Shown in pieces: positions 63,299-64,000 of a DNA stretch of 64,000 nt; within the stretch, counting starts at the first letter, position 1, and every line of letters starts with the position of its first letter. The stretch is from the NCBI GenBank assembly GCA_020848735.1, contig JADLHO010000126.1, forward strand, positions 59,835-123,834. The letters run 5' to 3'. The notes beneath the pieces were generated by a model. That model was not told where the DNA came from. It ran no database searches and saw only the letters and a program-made list of their open reading frames with translations. The position numbers and the translations under genes are program-made. The stretch comes from Planctomycetota bacterium (lineage in GTDB: Bacteria > Planctomycetota > UBA1135 > UBA2386).

Positions 63299-64000
63299 AT
63301 GAGCATGGTGAGCACTTTGCCAGCATCCCGTCCTGCCATGCATGCGCCCGCACTGCACACGGGGACTGCCGCGTGGTGCGCTTCGGCACCCTCCTTCGGT
63401 TGGCTGCCCAAGGTCGTCGTCCTGCTCGCCCTCGCGGCGCCGGCACTGCCGCAGGCCGCTTCGTCCACCAATCCGCAGAGTGACGACTGCCCGCCTGGTG
63501 ACGACCTGTTCGAGCCGCGCGGGCCCAGCAACCTGATGCAAGGGTTCGGCGGCCCCCGCGACCCGGCGCGTTGCGACATCTCCAACGATGGACAGGCCCA
63601 GTGGCGTGCGCCCTGGCCCTCCTTGAGTGCCGATCAGCGTGGCTCGAGGTTCAGCGTCACCACGGGCGGCATTCTCATCGATCCCAACGTCGACAACTAC
63701 CTCGACCCGACGCTGCATGGAGCGCACGTCGCCGGCGAATCGCCCAATGGCGGGCATGGCGGCGGGGTGCGCGTCGGCCCGCGCCTGAAGTCGGACCCGA
63801 CGCCGATCCCCGAGCCGATCCCGGTTCCGCCGGTGCCGCCGGGTCCGATCGAGATGCTGCCGCCCGATCGGATGGCGCTGCCTGAGGCCAGCGGTGCCAG
63901 CCCCTATGCGGTGGGCATGGCCGCTGCACCGGCCTCGATCTTCTCCATCTATGGACAATCCGCGGCCCGCTGGGTCGGCAGCAACTTCCCCGGCGAGGTC
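63299..64000 (+). CDS. secreted protein of unknown function, 3' end beyond the window
   Basis: The frame MSMVSTLPASRPAM... is open from 63299 to the window end (234 codons). An N-terminal region of about 35 residues precedes a hydrophobic segment KVVVLLALAAPALPQA, a signal peptide with a long n-region; a start at the ATG 63338 (MHAPALH) would shorten this. The mature part has a few Cys (DDCPPGD, ARCDIS) and a Pro-rich linker (TPIPEPIPVPPVPPGP). The segment FSVTTGGILIDPNVDNY and the last visible SIFSIYGQSAARWVG recall large surface proteins, but I cannot name a family. Confidence 0.6.
   Translation, partial: MSMVSTLPASRPAMHAPALHTGTAAWCASAPSFGWLPKVVVLLALAAPALPQAASSTNPQSDDCPPGDDLFEPRGPSNLMQGFGGPRDPARCDISNDGQAQWRAPWPSLSADQRGSRFSVTTGGILIDPNVDNYLDPTLHGAHVAGESPNGGHGGGVRVGPRLKSDPTPIPEPIPVPPVPPGPIEMLPPDRMALPEASGASPYAVGMAAAPASIFSIYGQSAARWVGSNFPGEV

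Noticed and set aside
1..64000. CRISPR arrays, IS elements, prophage genes or attachment sites
   Set aside because: I saw no regularly spaced repeats, transposase or integrase motifs, or direct repeats flanking the tRNA genes.

Overview
By eye the window is very GC-rich (roughly 70% or a little more). It is densely packed, with short gaps and many ATGA/GTGA stop-start overlaps, and there are no IS elements, prophage genes or CRISPR arrays. The mix of genes points to a high-GC Gram-negative bacterium, most likely a Planctomycetota lineage: a Tat-exported Gfo/Idh/MocA oxidoreductase, an FGE/SUMF1-domain fusion, prenyltransferase/squalene-cyclase-like repeat proteins, many lipoproteins and secreted beta-rich proteins, and a TatC with an enlarged periplasmic loop. 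This assignment is an inference; there is no rRNA gene in the window to settle it.

Layout. 1-6.0 kb: the end of a YagS/PaoB-type FAD subunit, a small Cys-rich protein, the Gfo/Idh/MocA oxidoreductase, a YceI-coiled coil-FGE fusion and ApbE. 6.1-9.7 kb (minus): a membrane protein and an S9 dipeptidyl-peptidase fused to a cyclophilin. 9.8-17.4 kb: an almost gapless arginine operon, argR-C-B-D-F-G-H plus a short ArgA-type acetyltransferase, starting from a divergent promoter region with two palindromes. 17.6-21.5 kb: a secreted repeat protein, a lipoprotein cyclophilin paralogous to the fusion partner, and argJ. 21.5-28.3 kb: a lipoprotein-type methyltransferase with a LysM lipoprotein, phosphatidylserine decarboxylase, a HEAT-repeat protein, a gap rich in DnaA-box-like sequences, a GT4 glycosyltransferase and a B12-binding radical SAM protein. 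28.5-37 kb: an M28 peptidase with PDZ, divergent THUMP and RlmN/Cfr-type RNA methyltransferases, two tRNA-Gln genes, cinA, tatC and a coiled-coil membrane protein.

37.4-45.3 kb: coaE, a rho whose Walker A motif is degraded, a GT-C-like membrane protein, a hybrid histidine kinase, a YebC-family protein and a lipoprotein hydrolase. 45.3-47.8 kb: feoAB behind a Fur-box-like palindrome. 47.9-50.6 kb: divergent secreted DUF4397-type and FAS1 proteins. 50.6-53.9 kb: three overlapping glycosyltransferase genes, all on non-ATG starts. 54.0-56.2 kb: two linked prenyltransferase-repeat proteins. 56.2-60.5 kb: a secretin-like lipoprotein, then a SNF2 helicase with an unknown partner. 60.7-62.7 kb: dgcN-dgcA, whose product N-acetyl-L-glutamate is also the arginine-pathway intermediate. 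62.7-64 kb: a gene-poor stretch and the start of a secreted protein that runs off the end.

The observations I consider most worth following are: a recurring TANNNT -10 element with a C/G-rich discriminator that often lies only 7-17 nt from the start codon, suggesting many leaderless or near-leaderless mRNAs; the Rho with its Walker A lysine/threonine replaced; the peptidase-cyclophilin fusion with its paralogue 10 kb away; the DnaA-box-like cluster at 25.2 kb; and the RlmN/Cfr-type gene that ends inside an antisense tRNA-Gln gene. I found no defence system or other clearly new multi-gene system.
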